Below, piece after piece: positions 9,919-19,660 of a DNA stretch of 64,000 nt (position 1 is the first letter of the stretch; each line of letters begins with the position of its first letter). The position numbers and the translations under genes are program-made. Location: positions 1,488,001 to 1,552,000 of the forward strand of contig NZ_CP068439.1 in the NCBI RefSeq assembly GCF_016757735.1, in the 5' to 3' direction. The notes beneath the pieces were generated by a model. That model saw nothing but the letters and a program-made list of their open reading frames with translations. It was not told the origin of the DNA and searched no databases. This DNA comes from Aequorivita iocasae (GTDB taxonomy: Bacteria > Bacteroidota > Bacteroidia > Flavobacteriales > Flavobacteriaceae).

Positions 9919-9947
9919 AAAACCTCCAATTTCAGGAGGTTTTTTTA
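9919..9947 (+). terminator. Terminator of tRNA-fMet
   Basis: Stem AAACCTCC / GGAGGTTT around a 7-nt loop followed by seven T, beginning 7 bp after the tRNA. Confidence 0.85.
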
Positions 9948-10035
9948 TGCCCGTTTTTAACTGCAAAAACAATTCTTTAACAACATTTTTACATACCATT
10001 TAGTACATTAGCTGTTTATTTTTAATTGAACACTA

Positions 10036-11970
10036 ATGAAGTATTTCACACTCAGTTTCTTGGTTTCACTGTTTCTCACAACGATTCCGCTTACATTATT
10101 TGCTCAGCAAGCAAACCCCAACAATCAAGATCTTTTCGATAATGTTAGTTACAGACAAGGCAATGTTTACCGAACGGCTTCGGGTAAACCGGGGCCCGAA
10201 TATTGGCAAAACTCCGCAGATTATATTTTGAAGGCTACTCTGGACGATAAAACGCATACCGTTTCTGGAAATGTGACGATTCATTATACCAACAACAGTC
10301 CAGAAACTTTAGATTTTATTTGGATCTATTTAGAACAAAATCGATTTACCGAAAATTCCCGCGGAACCTTAACAACTCCTGTTCAGGGAAACCGCTACAA
10401 TGGTGATATTGAAGGCGGCTTTGAATTAAGCAACGTCTCAGCAAAAACAAAAACGGGCACTTCTTCCCAATATATAATTACCGATACGCGTATGCAACTT
10501 TGGCTCGATAAGCCTTTGGCTGCAAAAGGAGGAGAGGTTGAAATAAAAATGGATTTTAAATTTAAAGTTCCTGTTGAGGGGATGGACCGCATGGGCCGCC
10601 TAGAGGTAAAAGACGGCACTATATACGCCATAGCACAATGGTATCCGAGAGTTGCAGTTTTTGACGATGTAGTGGGCTGGAATACTGATCCCTATTTGGG
10701 TGCAGGCGAATTTTACTGCGAATATGGAAATTATGATGTAATGATTACCGCTCCTGCAAACCAAACCGTAGTTTGTTCGGGTGTATTGCAAAACCCTAAA
10801 GAAGTACTTACAAAAGAACAACAGGACCGTTGGTCACAAGCTGAAAAAAGTGACAAAACAGTTTATATTATTAAACCGGAGGAAGTTGGAAAGCCAGTGG
10901 CGCACGCAAAAACCGGAGGTACGCTCACGTGGCATTATAAAATGGAGAATACCCGCGATGTGGCTTGGGCAGCTTCCAAAGCATTTATTTGGGACGCAGC
11001 ACGCATGAATCTTGGCGAAGGCAAAACAGGATTGGCCCAATCAGTTTATCCAAAAGAAAGTGACGGAAAAACCGCTTGGTCACGCTCAACGGAATTTACC
11101 AAAGCATCTGTAGAATTTTATTCAAAAAAATATTTCACTTACCCATATTATAACGCAATAAACGTGGCGGCAAGTGTAGGTGGAATGGAATATCCCGGTG
11201 TTAGTTTTTGTCATTACCAAAGCAGGGATGCAGATCTGTGGGACGTAACAGACCACGAGTTTGGGCACAACTGGTTCCCAATGATTGTAGGCAGTAACGA
11301 ACGACGCTATCCATGGATGGATGAAGGTTTCAATACTTTTATAAACCATTACAGTACTGATGCTTTTAATAATGGTGAATTTCCAACAACTACAGACAAA
11401 CCAAAAAATTTAGTGCGCTATTTAAGCTTTGAAAACCGTGAGAGTATTGATACTTATCCCGATGTGGCCAATGCAATGAATTTAGCATATACGGCCTATT
11501 ATAAACCAGCAGCGGGACTTTATTTGCTTCGTGAGTACATACTTGGCGGTGAACGTTTTGACAATGCTTTTAAAAGTTATATTCACACTTGGGCTTTCAA
11601 ACACCCGCAGCCTAATGACTTTTTTAACCATATGGAAAACGTGGCAGGCGAAGATCTTTCCTGGTTTTGGAAAGGCTGGTTTTATGGTAATGGAAATATT
11701 GATTTAGGCATTTCAGAAGTAAAACCTTTCAACGGCAATTATCTAATTACAGTTGAAAATGACGGGCAGATACCGATGCCGGTCCAATTGCAAGTGATTT
11801 ATGAAGACAATTCAAAAGAAGAAATCTCGCTTCCCGTTGAAATCTGGCAGCGTGGCAATAGCTGGACGCACCTTTTAAAAACGACCAAACAAGTGCAGCG
11901 CGTGGTTTTGGATCCCAATAAAATGCTGCCCGATGTAAATGTTTTGAACGACACTTGGAATAAAATTTAA
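10036..11970 (+). CDS. M1 family (gluzincin) metallopeptidase, exported
   Basis: 644 residues with a signal peptide (hydrophobic residues 5-23, ending LFAQQ). The zinc site is HEFGH at residues 407-411 with Glu430 in DEG, the HExxH-x18-E spacing of M1 aminopeptidases. It is shorter than PepN-type enzymes and matches the roughly 600-residue exported M1 proteins common in Bacteroidota. Expected to cleave N-terminal residues from peptides in the periplasm or outside. Stands alone and ends at a strong terminator. Confidence 0.9.
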   Translation: MKYFTLSFLVSLFLTTIPLTLFAQQANPNNQDLFDNVSYRQGNVYRTASGKPGPEYWQNSADYILKATLDDKTHTVSGNVTIHYTNNSPETLDFIWIYLEQNRFTENSRGTLTTPVQGNRYNGDIEGGFELSNVSAKTKTGTSSQYIITDTRMQLWLDKPLAAKGGEVEIKMDFKFKVPVEGMDRMGRLEVKDGTIYAIAQWYPRVAVFDDVVGWNTDPYLGAGEFYCEYGNYDVMITAPANQTVVCSGVLQNPKEVLTKEQQDRWSQAEKSDKTVYIIKPEEVGKPVAHAKTGGTLTWHYKMENTRDVAWAASKAFIWDAARMNLGEGKTGLAQSVYPKESDGKTAWSRSTEFTKASVEFYSKKYFTYPYYNAINVAASVGGMEYPGVSFCHYQSRDADLWDVTDHEFGHNWFPMIVGSNERRYPWMDEGFNTFINHYSTDAFNNGEFPTTTDKPKNLVRYLSFENRESIDTYPDVANAMNLAYTAYYKPAAGLYLLREYILGGERFDNAFKSYIHTWAFKHPQPNDFFNHMENVAGEDLSWFWKGWFYGNGNIDLGISEVKPFNGNYLITVENDGQIPMPVQLQVIYEDNSKEEISLPVEIWQRGNSWTHLLKTTKQVQRVVLDPNKMLPDVNVLNDTWNKI

Positions 11971-11984
11971 AATTCCCAACAAGG

Positions 11985-12028
11985 AAAAAATGCTTCCAAA
12001 CTTTATAGTTTGGAAGCATTTTTTTTAA
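11985..12028. terminator. Bidirectional terminator between M1 peptidase and M56 gene
   Basis: Stem ATGCTTCCAAAC / GTTTGGAAGCAT with a 6-nt loop, flanked by A-run on the left and T-run on the right, so it can end transcripts of both convergent genes. Confidence 0.9.
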
Positions 12029-12047
12029 ATAATATTTGGTAATTAAT

Positions 12048-13439
12048 TTAGCATCCGTCTAAATGAACTATCGGATATTGGTTTACATCTATAGTAACAT
12101 CGTTCGTGCTTTTTTTCACCATTTCAATCGCTTCGTCTGTGCTGTATTTATGCGGGCCTATGTAAAAAGTGGCTCCCCGTTTTCCCAATTCCTTTACATA
12201 TTCCACAGGGTCTGCAAGTGGCGCTGGCGGAGCCTCGGGAGCCATATATAAGTTTCCGTTTTCTGCTGAAGGTGTTTTAGAAACCTTTGGGGCTGGCGGC
12301 GGCGGTGGAACATCACTTTTTTCACCTTTCTTTACTTTTGGAGGTTTCGGAGCTTTTGGAGGTTTGGGTGGGGGTGGGGGAAGACACTCAGGAAACGTTT
12401 CTGCATTTGCTTTCTGTTCATCGTTCATTTTGCGGTAAATGGTTTCCAAACGTTCCAAATCCTTCTTTTTGATGATTCGTTCTTCAATGTCAACCGCGTT
12501 ATATTTTTTTGCCAGTTTGTTATATTCAGCAACTTCTGCTTTTGTGGCCTTTTCTTTAATTGATTCATTTGTTTGTGCGTTTTTTTGAATAATTTCTTTC
12601 GAGCTAAACCCATAAATCAATACGGAAAGCAAGGGCAAAATTAAAAGGCTTCGAAACCAGATGGCTCTTTTGGAGGTGCGTGTTTTCATAAGTGTAAATC
12701 GTTTTTTGATTGATGAATAATTCAGTGAATGCGCCAGCGATGGCGTAGCTGCATTTGATGAGAATGCAAGTAATATCTTTTGATAGTCTGAAGTTTCGGC
12801 ACCTGCGTTTAACACGGCACGGTCTGCCAAAAACTCGTGGTTCAGTTTGATACTTTTTTTAAAGAAATAAAACAGCGGATTGAACCAAAACACAATCTGC
12901 AATATTTCAATAAAAATAATGTCCAAACTGTGTTTTTGGCGCGCATGTGTTTCTTCGTGAAATATTACTTCCTGCGGTATTTCACGGTTTTCGAATTGCT
13001 TTTTGTTCAGAAATATATAGTTGAAAAAAGTATGTGGAATTACAGTTTCGTTTAAAAGTACGTTTATAAAAGGGGTGTTTTTATATTTTGGATTTTTTCG
13101 AATTTTTTGGATTAACCCAAAAAGACTTCTGAAAAATTTAATGCTAAAAAACAACACGCCAAGGCCATAAATAGTCCAAAGCACGAACGGCCAGAAATTT
13201 AAGGTTTGTTCAACTTCAGTATAATTCGATTGCGGAGATACTTCGGAATAAATGGGCACGATAGGCGAAACCTCTATATAGCTGGTAAAGGTGATAAGCG
13301 GAATAAAAAAAGAAGCCAATAAACTACCGAATAAATAAAAACGCTTAAAAGTGTGCAGAGAGGTATTTTCCAAAGCCACTTTGTAAAAGGTGAAAAGGAT
13401 TGCTAATATGCTTCCGGATTTCAAGAGATATAACTCCAT
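12048..13439 (-). CDS. BlaR1/M56 family membrane metallopeptidase
   Basis: 463 residues. Transmembrane helices lie near residues 4-20, 34-52, 90-110 and 265-285; the M56 zinc motif HEETHA (about residue 160) is followed by FWFNPLFYFF, as in BlaR1/MecR1. The C-terminal periplasmic part has a proline-rich stretch (about 365-400). M56 proteins sense a signal outside and trigger cleavage of a BlaI-type repressor; here the repressor gene lies 2 bp upstream in the same operon. No penicillin-binding sensor domain is seen, so the signal is unlikely to be a beta-lactam. Confidence 0.88.
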   Translation of the reverse strand: MELYLLKSGSILAILFTFYKVALENTSLHTFKRFYLFGSLLASFFIPLITFTSYIEVSPIVPIYSEVSPQSNYTEVEQTLNFWPFVLWTIYGLGVLFFSIKFFRSLFGLIQKIRKNPKYKNTPFINVLLNETVIPHTFFNYIFLNKKQFENREIPQEVIFHEETHARQKHSLDIIFIEILQIVFWFNPLFYFFKKSIKLNHEFLADRAVLNAGAETSDYQKILLAFSSNAATPSLAHSLNYSSIKKRFTLMKTRTSKRAIWFRSLLILPLLSVLIYGFSSKEIIQKNAQTNESIKEKATKAEVAEYNKLAKKYNAVDIEERIIKKKDLERLETIYRKMNDEQKANAETFPECLPPPPPKPPKAPKPPKVKKGEKSDVPPPPPAPKVSKTPSAENGNLYMAPEAPPAPLADPVEYVKELGKRGATFYIGPHKYSTDEAIEMVKKSTNDVTIDVNQYPIVHLDGC

Positions 13440-13441
13440 AA

Positions 13442-13807
13442 TTATTTCTTTTTAATTTCAGAATCGATGAGCGCTTTCAGTTCTTCCAGCTCTTTTTTGG
13501 AGAGATTGGTTTCTTCGGTAAAAAAAGACGCAAACTGCGATGGGCTGTTATTGAAGAAATTTTTTATCAAACCATTCACATGTTTTGAGAAATAATCTTT
13601 CTTTTTTACCAAAGGAAAATATTCCCGCGAACGCCCAACTTGTTTATAATCCACAAAATTTTTGTCCTGCATCCGTTTCAAAAGCGTGGCAACGGTTGTT
13701 GTTGCTGGTTTTGGATCGGGATAGGCTTCCACTAAATCTTTCATAATAGCGCGTTCCTTTTTCCAGAGAAGTTGCATCAATTGTTCTTCGGCATTTGAAA
13801 GAGTCAT
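13442..13807 (-). CDS. BlaI/MecI/CopY family repressor
   Basis: 121 residues from ATG 13807; upstream in-frame codons would run through the operator DNA. The winged helix (residues 1-75, MTLSNAEEQLMQLLWK...TTVATLLKRM...) is followed by a C-terminal dimerisation helix pair. It should repress its own operon with the M56 gene, with relief by proteolysis. Two identical dyads upstream fit a double operator. Confidence 0.92.
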   Translation of the reverse strand: MTLSNAEEQLMQLLWKKERAIMKDLVEAYPDPKPATTTVATLLKRMQDKNFVDYKQVGRSREYFPLVKKKDYFSKHVNGLIKNFFNNSPSQFASFFTEETNLSKKELEELKALIDSEIKKK

Positions 13808-13828
13808 CTTGTAAATTTTAAAACTGAC

Positions 13829-13842
13829 TCTACAAATGTAGA
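13829..13842. promoter_or_regulatory. BlaI-type operator 1
   Basis: TCTACAAATGTAGA: a dyad TCTACA-N2-TGTAGA containing the TACA/TGTA core used by BlaI/MecI repressors, 21 bp upstream of the blaI-like start. Confidence 0.8.
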
Positions 13843-13855
13843 ACAAAATTTTAAT

Positions 13856-13869
13856 TCTACAAATGTAGA
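13856..13869. promoter_or_regulatory. BlaI-type operator 2
   Basis: A second, identical TCTACAAATGTAGA, centred 27 bp from the first. It also lies just upstream of the divergent PhnA-like gene, so that gene could fall under the same repressor. Confidence 0.75.
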
Positions 13870-13906
13870 GGATGGATTTTTTGAAATCATATGTTTTCGA
13901 ATAGTT

Positions 13907-13914
13907 TATATTTG
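13907..13914 (+). promoter_or_regulatory. -7 box for the PhnA-like gene
   Basis: TATATTTG, a full match to the flavobacterial -7 box, 46 bp before the ATG. A TTG is present upstream but at 23 bp, not the usual 19, so the -33 part is uncertain. Confidence 0.55.
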
Positions 13915-13960
13915 CAACCTCATTCTCCAAAGCCCTGGCAATGGAGTAAAAAAATTAAAA

Positions 13961-14536
13961 ATGAATTCAGAAAAAAACCTACGAGAAAGGAGTGGTAATG
14001 CATGTGAACTTTGCGGCTCTGAAGAAAATTTGATTGTTTTTGAAGTGTCAAATTCTCCAACAGATGTAGCGGAAACTAGCATTTTTATTTGCAACACTTG
14101 TAAAGAGCAAATAGAAGATCCGGAAAAAGTAGAGTCAAACCATTGGCGCTGTTTGAACGATAGCATGTGGAGCACCGTGCCGGCAGTACAAGTTATGGCA
14201 TGGCGCATGCTAAACCGTTTAAAGGTCGAAGGTTGGCCGCAGGATTTGTTGGATATGATGTATCTGGAAGATGAAACCAAAGAATGGGCAAAAGCTGGTG
14301 TAGCAGAAAATCAAGCGGAAGCAGTAATTCATCGCGATTGCAATGGAAATATTTTAGAAGCCGGTGATTCGGTAGTTCTTATAAAAGATTTAAAGGTGAA
14401 GGGTAGCAGTATGGTTGCCAAACAAGGTACTGCAGTTCGTAGAATCTCTCTTGATCACGAAAACGAAAAGTACATTGAAGGCAAAGTCGAGGGCCAACAG
14501 ATTGTAATTATCACTGATTTTGTGAAGAAAATATAA
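13961..14536 (+). CDS. PhnA/YjdM-like zinc-ribbon protein
   Basis: 191 residues. An N-terminal zinc ribbon (CELC near residue 15 and CNTC near 45) is followed by a linker and the C-terminal PhnA domain (GDSVVLIKDLKVKG ... about residues 125-190). Although named after the phosphonate operon, the family is widespread and its role is not settled. It is divergent from blaI. Confidence 0.85.
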   Translation: MNSEKNLRERSGNACELCGSEENLIVFEVSNSPTDVAETSIFICNTCKEQIEDPEKVESNHWRCLNDSMWSTVPAVQVMAWRMLNRLKVEGWPQDLLDMMYLEDETKEWAKAGVAENQAEAVIHRDCNGNILEAGDSVVLIKDLKVKGSSMVAKQGTAVRRISLDHENEKYIEGKVEGQQIVIITDFVKKI

Positions 14537-14537
14537 A

Positions 14538-16289
14538 CTAATATTTATAGTTCAGTTTTTTCATAAATTCCTTAAATCGGGTCTCGTTCCTATAGGCTTC
14601 AAACATAGGTTCGTTCGGTAGTTCAATGAGTCCAAGATCATTGTATGTCCGTGCTTTTTCTAGCCAATAATACATTTTTTCTTTGTCTTGGAGCACTGCA
14701 AAGGTTCCCGCAATTTGAAAACTCCAAGCTTTTTCATATTCATTGATCAATTTATTCAGTGCGATATTGGATTTTTCCTTATTGCCCAAACAATGGTAGG
14801 CTATAGCTTCTACGTGAAGCCTAAATCCTTCCAGAGGTTCTTTTTTTATGACATCTAAGGCTTCATTATATCGTTTCTGGTTTATTAGTATCAGCGCATA
14901 TAATGAGTACGCAACATCTTGATTAGGGTCTAAGCCAATGGATTTCTTTATAGCTATTTCGGCCTCCTTGAAGTTTTTCGCCATATAATAGGTGTTGGCT
15001 AAACTGTAATAATTGCCAGCATTTATGGGATCCAGCGTAATTACTTTTTTATGGATTGCAATAGCCTCTTCTGTTTTACCGCGTAACAGCGCTACTTCTG
15101 AAGCCCTGTGGAGGGCGGTCTCATTATTGGGTTCTAAACGCAATGCTTTTTCAGCAAGTCTTCCGGCTTTTTCAATATCATTTTCGTATTCCAAAGACAA
15201 TAAGGACAGGAACGCGTAAGTTTCCGCATAGATGCTGTCTGCTCTTATTGCTTGTTCTGCAACTTGATAGGTTAGCTTTTTAGCTTCTTCATAATTAATA
15301 ATTCCGAAATTATTTTTTGTGTGGTAAATATTGCCCAGCGTTATCAAGGCTGGAGCATATGTGGAATCTATGGCCAAAGATTTTTTCAATAATTGCTCAG
15401 CTTTTAGCAAGGATGAATTGTCAAAGTTATTGTGAAATATATGGCGACCTTCCAAAAATAAGGTATAGGCATCGGTATTGGGTTCTTTTACTTTCGGAAT
15501 TATTTTATCCAAAATCCGCAATTGAAGATTTTCAGCCACTGCCTCGGCAATTTCGTTTTGGATCTTAAAAATATTTTTGAACTCTTTCTCCCAACTCTGT
15601 GACCAAATATTAGTATCGCCTTTGGTTTCAACAAGGTTTACGCTTACCCTTATAATACTGTCCTGTGAGCGTACGCTGCCTTCCAGAATGTAAGCTACAT
15701 TTAATGCTTTTGCTATTTCTGGCAGATCCATTGCTTTGTTTTTGAATGAAAAGGCAGAGGTGCGCGAAGTAACTTGCAGTTCGTGTATGTTAACAAGGGA
15801 ATTTAGCACTTCTTCTGCCAACCCATCGGCAAAATAACCTTGCTGATTGTTAGGCGACATGTCTGAAAAAGCCAAAACAGCTATGGATTTTTCAGGATTC
15901 GTTTCCAGGGCTATGGCAGATTCATTTTTTTGTGATCGCAGCCGAAACCTATCCACAAACAATAAAATTATTGCCAATGCTAAAAAAGCAATGATGAAGG
16001 TATTGAGTTTTTGACCTGTTTTTTGAGCAATTGATTTTTCTTTGGGAACATTCTTCGTTTTTTTGATACCGTCGGCCGTAATTTCAAAAAACCAGGAAAT
16101 ACAGACCCACACTGGCAGCAAGACGATTAAAATGATTAAAATCATTTTTCCGAACCAAACGGGGGCATTAATGATAGGAGTGAGTATGGCTATAACCTGT
16201 AGCAGAACCCAAGAAAAAACCAAATATGAAACCGTGCCTTTAAAAACATTCCTTCTTTTCAGCTCGTTAAAAAAATCATTAAGGTTCAT
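14538..16289 (-). CDS. TolB-like/TPR membrane protein (paralogue B)
   Basis: 583 residues. Residues 1-65 carry the ELKRRNVFKGTVSYLVFSW start with two transmembrane helices, a third helix lies near 95-112; a TolB-N/FlgO-like domain (IAVLAFSDMSPNNQQGYFADGLAEE..., about 132-260) and TPR repeats (about 285-560) follow. Related proteins sit behind adenylate-cyclase or winged-helix regulators, but no cyclase or DNA-binding domain is seen here. Its start overlaps the end of the upstream paralogue by 4 bp, so the two are translationally coupled. Role unknown; likely a membrane scaffold. Confidence 0.75.
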   Translation of the reverse strand: MNLNDFFNELKRRNVFKGTVSYLVFSWVLLQVIAILTPIINAPVWFGKMILIILIVLLPVWVCISWFFEITADGIKKTKNVPKEKSIAQKTGQKLNTFIIAFLALAIILLFVDRFRLRSQKNESAIALETNPEKSIAVLAFSDMSPNNQQGYFADGLAEEVLNSLVNIHELQVTSRTSAFSFKNKAMDLPEIAKALNVAYILEGSVRSQDSIIRVSVNLVETKGDTNIWSQSWEKEFKNIFKIQNEIAEAVAENLQLRILDKIIPKVKEPNTDAYTLFLEGRHIFHNNFDNSSLLKAEQLLKKSLAIDSTYAPALITLGNIYHTKNNFGIINYEEAKKLTYQVAEQAIRADSIYAETYAFLSLLSLEYENDIEKAGRLAEKALRLEPNNETALHRASEVALLRGKTEEAIAIHKKVITLDPINAGNYYSLANTYYMAKNFKEAEIAIKKSIGLDPNQDVAYSLYALILINQKRYNEALDVIKKEPLEGFRLHVEAIAYHCLGNKEKSNIALNKLINEYEKAWSFQIAGTFAVLQDKEKMYYWLEKARTYNDLGLIELPNEPMFEAYRNETRFKEFMKKLNYKY

Positions 16290-18067
16290 GATGCGCCGTT
16301 ATCAGTTATAGGGAAGCCCATTTTGTCAATGAATTTTTGCCATCTTTTATCGTTGTGCAGATTTCTAAAGCGGGGTTCAGACAACACCTCGTTCAATCCC
16401 ACATCGTGTACTTCATATGCCTTATTCAGCCATTTAAAAGCATTTTCGGTATCATCTCTAAAGGAATAACTTTCGGCAATTTGATAGGCCATATCACTTG
16501 AATATTTTGCAATAAGTTCTCGCATATAGGCTTCAGATTTTTTCATATCGCCCATTTTGTAATATATATCAGCATAAATTTGCAGACTCCAGCCTTCATC
16601 CTCTTCTCTTTTAATAGCTTCCATGGCGGCTTTTACATTGTTTTGTTGCAATAATATGCGTGCGTAGTAATAATGGACGGCATAGCGGTTGGGCTGTAAT
16701 GCTATACATTTTTTTGAAGCTTCCACGGCTTTGTCCAACTGGTCCGCACAATAGTATGCATTCATTAGTTGATAATACGAATCTGGATTAATCGGGTCCA
16801 GACTTGCTGAATATTCCTGAAGCCTAACGGCACTTTCCACATTGCCCATAGCCAATGCAAGGGTAGATGTAAGGTTTATTATTTGAGGATTAGACCCGTC
16901 CAGTTTTAGGGCTATTGCATTTAATTGTTTGGCTTTTGTAAAATTCCACTCATAACTTAACTCAATATCTGCCAAATATGCATAGGCCAAAGCATTTTCG
17001 GGGTCTATCTCCAACACTTTATTTGCTGCTTCCTTGGCCAAAGTATATCCTTGCTTAAACCCTAATGTTCCATTGTTGGCCTGGGTTTCGTACACTCTTG
17101 AAAGTAGCAGCCAGGCCGGCACATACTTATTATCTATTTCCAGTGCTTTTTTGGCAAAAGAAACGGATTCAATTAATTTTTGTTCGTCACTGGAAAAATT
17201 ATAGGCGTGCACTGCCTGCAGATAAAGTCTATAAGCTTCAGGATTGGTTTTTTTGGATTTCGGAAGCGGTTTTGAATCTAACAAATTTAGTTCCAGTGCT
17301 TTTACAACGGCTTCGGAAACCTCGTCCTGGATAGCAAATATGTTGTCCAGATTTCTATCATAGGTTTCAGACCATAAGTGCTTGTCTTTTTTTGCTTCAA
17401 TAAGTTGGGCGGTAATACGAAGTAGGTTTCCAGATTTGCGCACGCTGCCTTCCAAAATATACGTAACGTTTAGTTTTTCTGCAATTTCAGGAATCTGTAA
17501 TTCTGAATTTTTAAAAGAAAAGGTTGAGGTGCGGGAAGTAACTTTCAGATTTTTAATCTGCGATAATAAATTCAGAAGTTCTTCCGTAAGCCCATCGGCA
17601 AAATATTCATTGTCTTTTTTTTCTGAAAAATCCTCAAATGGAAGTACCGCAATGGTTTTGGAGTTCATTGCTATGGGAAGGTCAACGAAAGTATTGTTGC
17701 TTTTTTTGTCGGTTATAATAAACCTGTCAATCACTAAAACAACAAGAATAAGCGCTAATATTCCAATTATAACTTTATTGAGCCTTTTTCCAGTTTTTTT
17801 CCGAATGGAAGCAGATTCAGCAACTTTACTGGTTCGTTTTAACCCCGTGGGTGTGAATTCAAAAATCCAAGTAAGCAATAAATATATTGGAAAACCGATT
17901 AAAAGCAGGTAGAAGAGACTTTTGGAAATCCAAAGAGGCATTTCTAGAATGTCCTTCAGCAGTGCTGCAATGCGAATAAGGAGCCATGACACCACTACAT
18001 AGGAAATGGCCCCCTTTATTACATTGCGCCGTTTTAGCTCATTCCAGAAACTTTTCCCCTTCTTCAA
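16286..18067 (-). CDS. TolB-like/TPR membrane protein (paralogue A)
   Basis: 593 residues with the same order as its neighbour: two N-terminal membrane helices after ELKRRNVIKGAISYVV, a further helix near 100-117, a TolB-like domain (about 138-265) and TPR repeats to the end. First gene of the two-gene operon. Tandem duplication with strong divergence is evident; both copies look intact. Function not known. Confidence 0.75.
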   Translation of the reverse strand: MKKGKSFWNELKRRNVIKGAISYVVVSWLLIRIAALLKDILEMPLWISKSLFYLLLIGFPIYLLLTWIFEFTPTGLKRTSKVAESASIRKKTGKRLNKVIIGILALILVVLVIDRFIITDKKSNNTFVDLPIAMNSKTIAVLPFEDFSEKKDNEYFADGLTEELLNLLSQIKNLKVTSRTSTFSFKNSELQIPEIAEKLNVTYILEGSVRKSGNLLRITAQLIEAKKDKHLWSETYDRNLDNIFAIQDEVSEAVVKALELNLLDSKPLPKSKKTNPEAYRLYLQAVHAYNFSSDEQKLIESVSFAKKALEIDNKYVPAWLLLSRVYETQANNGTLGFKQGYTLAKEAANKVLEIDPENALAYAYLADIELSYEWNFTKAKQLNAIALKLDGSNPQIINLTSTLALAMGNVESAVRLQEYSASLDPINPDSYYQLMNAYYCADQLDKAVEASKKCIALQPNRYAVHYYYARILLQQNNVKAAMEAIKREEDEGWSLQIYADIYYKMGDMKKSEAYMRELIAKYSSDMAYQIAESYSFRDDTENAFKWLNKAYEVHDVGLNEVLSEPRFRNLHNDKRWQKFIDKMGFPITDNGAS

Positions 18068-18200
18068 AACTCAAAATATTTGGTTAGATATATTGAATCC
18101 TAAAGGTAGCGAATTTATTGATTATCAGTCTTCGTGCCTGTATGGATACAATATGGGGATTTAAATAATGCCTTGAAATAAAACTTAGCTAATTTTATAT

Positions 18201-19589
18201 TTACTTACTCAACTCAGTAAAATAATGGTAGAATTGCGGTATGGTTTCAATGCCCTTTAAATAATTCCAAATACCAAAATGCTCGTTGGGCGAGTGTATG
18301 GCGTCACTGTCCAGCCCAAAACCCATCAAAATAGTTTTGCTTTTCAGTTCTTTTTCAAACAAAGCTACAATCGGGATGCTTCCGCCGCTTCGCTGTGGAA
18401 TTGGTGTTTTTCCAAAAGTTTCCTCATACGCTTTTTCAGCAGCTTTATAGCCCAAACTGTCAATTGGTGTAACATAAGCTTGACCGCCGTGATGCGGCTT
18501 CACTTTTACGCGAACGCCTTCCGGAGCAATACTTTCAAAATGCTTTTTGAAAAGCTCGGTAATCTTTTTCCAGTCTTGGTTAGGCACCAAACGCATACTT
18601 ATTTTCGCAAATGCTTTGCTCGCAATTACCGTTTTTGCACCTTCGCCTATGTAACCGCCCCAAATTCCGTTCACGTCCAATGTGGGGCGAATGCTATTTC
18701 GCTCGTTGGTGGAATATCCCTTTTCGCCATAAACGGCGTCAATGTCCAATGCTTTCTTATAATTTTCAAGGCTGAAGGGCGCTTCCGCCATTTTCTCGCG
18801 TTCTTTTTTGGAAAGTTTTTCCACATCATCATAAAATCCGGGAATGGTAATGTGGTTGTTTTTATCGTGAAGCGAAGCAATCATTTTTGTCAGCACATTT
18901 ATGGGGTTTGCCACCGCACCGCCATACAACCCGCTGTGCAGGTCTCGGTTTGGGCCGGTAACTTCCACTTCCACATAACTCAAGCCGCGAAGCCCCGTGG
19001 TAATTGACGGCACATCTTTCGCGATCATTCCTGTGTCGCTTATCAAAATTACATCATTGGCAAGCTTTTTCCGGTTTTTGGTTACAAACCATTCAAGACT
19101 ACTACTGCCCACTTCTTCTTCGCCTTCAATCATAAATTTCACGTTGCAGGGGAGTTGGTCGGTTTTGGTCATATATTCCAAAGCCTTTACGTGCATATAC
19201 ATTTGGCCTTTATCGTCACAACTTCCGCGGGCGAAAATGGCGCCTTCGGGGTGCAATTTTGTTTTTTTTATGACCGGCTCAAACGGTGGACTGTCCCACA
19301 AATCCAGTGGATCTGGCGGTTGCACGTCGTAATGGCCGTAAACCAAAATGGTCGGGAGTTTTTTATCAATTATCTTTTCGCCGTAAACAATGGGGTAACC
19401 GGGGGTTTCGCAGATTTCTACGAAATCGCAGCCTGCTTTTTCGAGTTGTTTTTTTACGGCTTCCGCAGTTTTTAGTACGTCTTTTTTGTAAGCTGAATCG
19501 GCGCTGATGGAAGGTATTTTCAACAGTTCGATCAATTCATCCAAAAACCGTTTTTTGTTTTTTTCAATATAAGTTTTAGCACTTTTCAT
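18201..19589 (-). CDS. M20 family dipeptidase
   Basis: 462 residues. Metal-binding motifs of M20 are in order: YGHYDVQPP (His near residue 87), the bridging Asp in RGSCDDKG, the catalytic Glu in IEGEEEVGS, and a late His in DAIHSPNE. Length fits cytosolic M20 dipeptidases (CNDP/PepV-like), which hydrolyse dipeptides with two metal ions. No signal peptide. Monocistronic. Confidence 0.92.
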   Translation of the reverse strand: MKSAKTYIEKNKKRFLDELIELLKIPSISADSAYKKDVLKTAEAVKKQLEKAGCDFVEICETPGYPIVYGEKIIDKKLPTILVYGHYDVQPPDPLDLWDSPPFEPVIKKTKLHPEGAIFARGSCDDKGQMYMHVKALEYMTKTDQLPCNVKFMIEGEEEVGSSSLEWFVTKNRKKLANDVILISDTGMIAKDVPSITTGLRGLSYVEVEVTGPNRDLHSGLYGGAVANPINVLTKMIASLHDKNNHITIPGFYDDVEKLSKKEREKMAEAPFSLENYKKALDIDAVYGEKGYSTNERNSIRPTLDVNGIWGGYIGEGAKTVIASKAFAKISMRLVPNQDWKKITELFKKHFESIAPEGVRVKVKPHHGGQAYVTPIDSLGYKAAEKAYEETFGKTPIPQRSGGSIPIVALFEKELKSKTILMGFGLDSDAIHSPNEHFGIWNYLKGIETIPQFYHYFTELSK

Positions 19590-19660
19590 TCTGATATATT
19601 ATTTTTTCTAAAAGTACTAAAAATGACGTAATTTGGCAGGTAAACCAACGCTTTCATTTT

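Noticed and set aside
12169-12438. Gly-rich 89-residue ORF opposite the M56 gene
   Set aside because: It is the complement of the proline-rich codons of the M56 protein.
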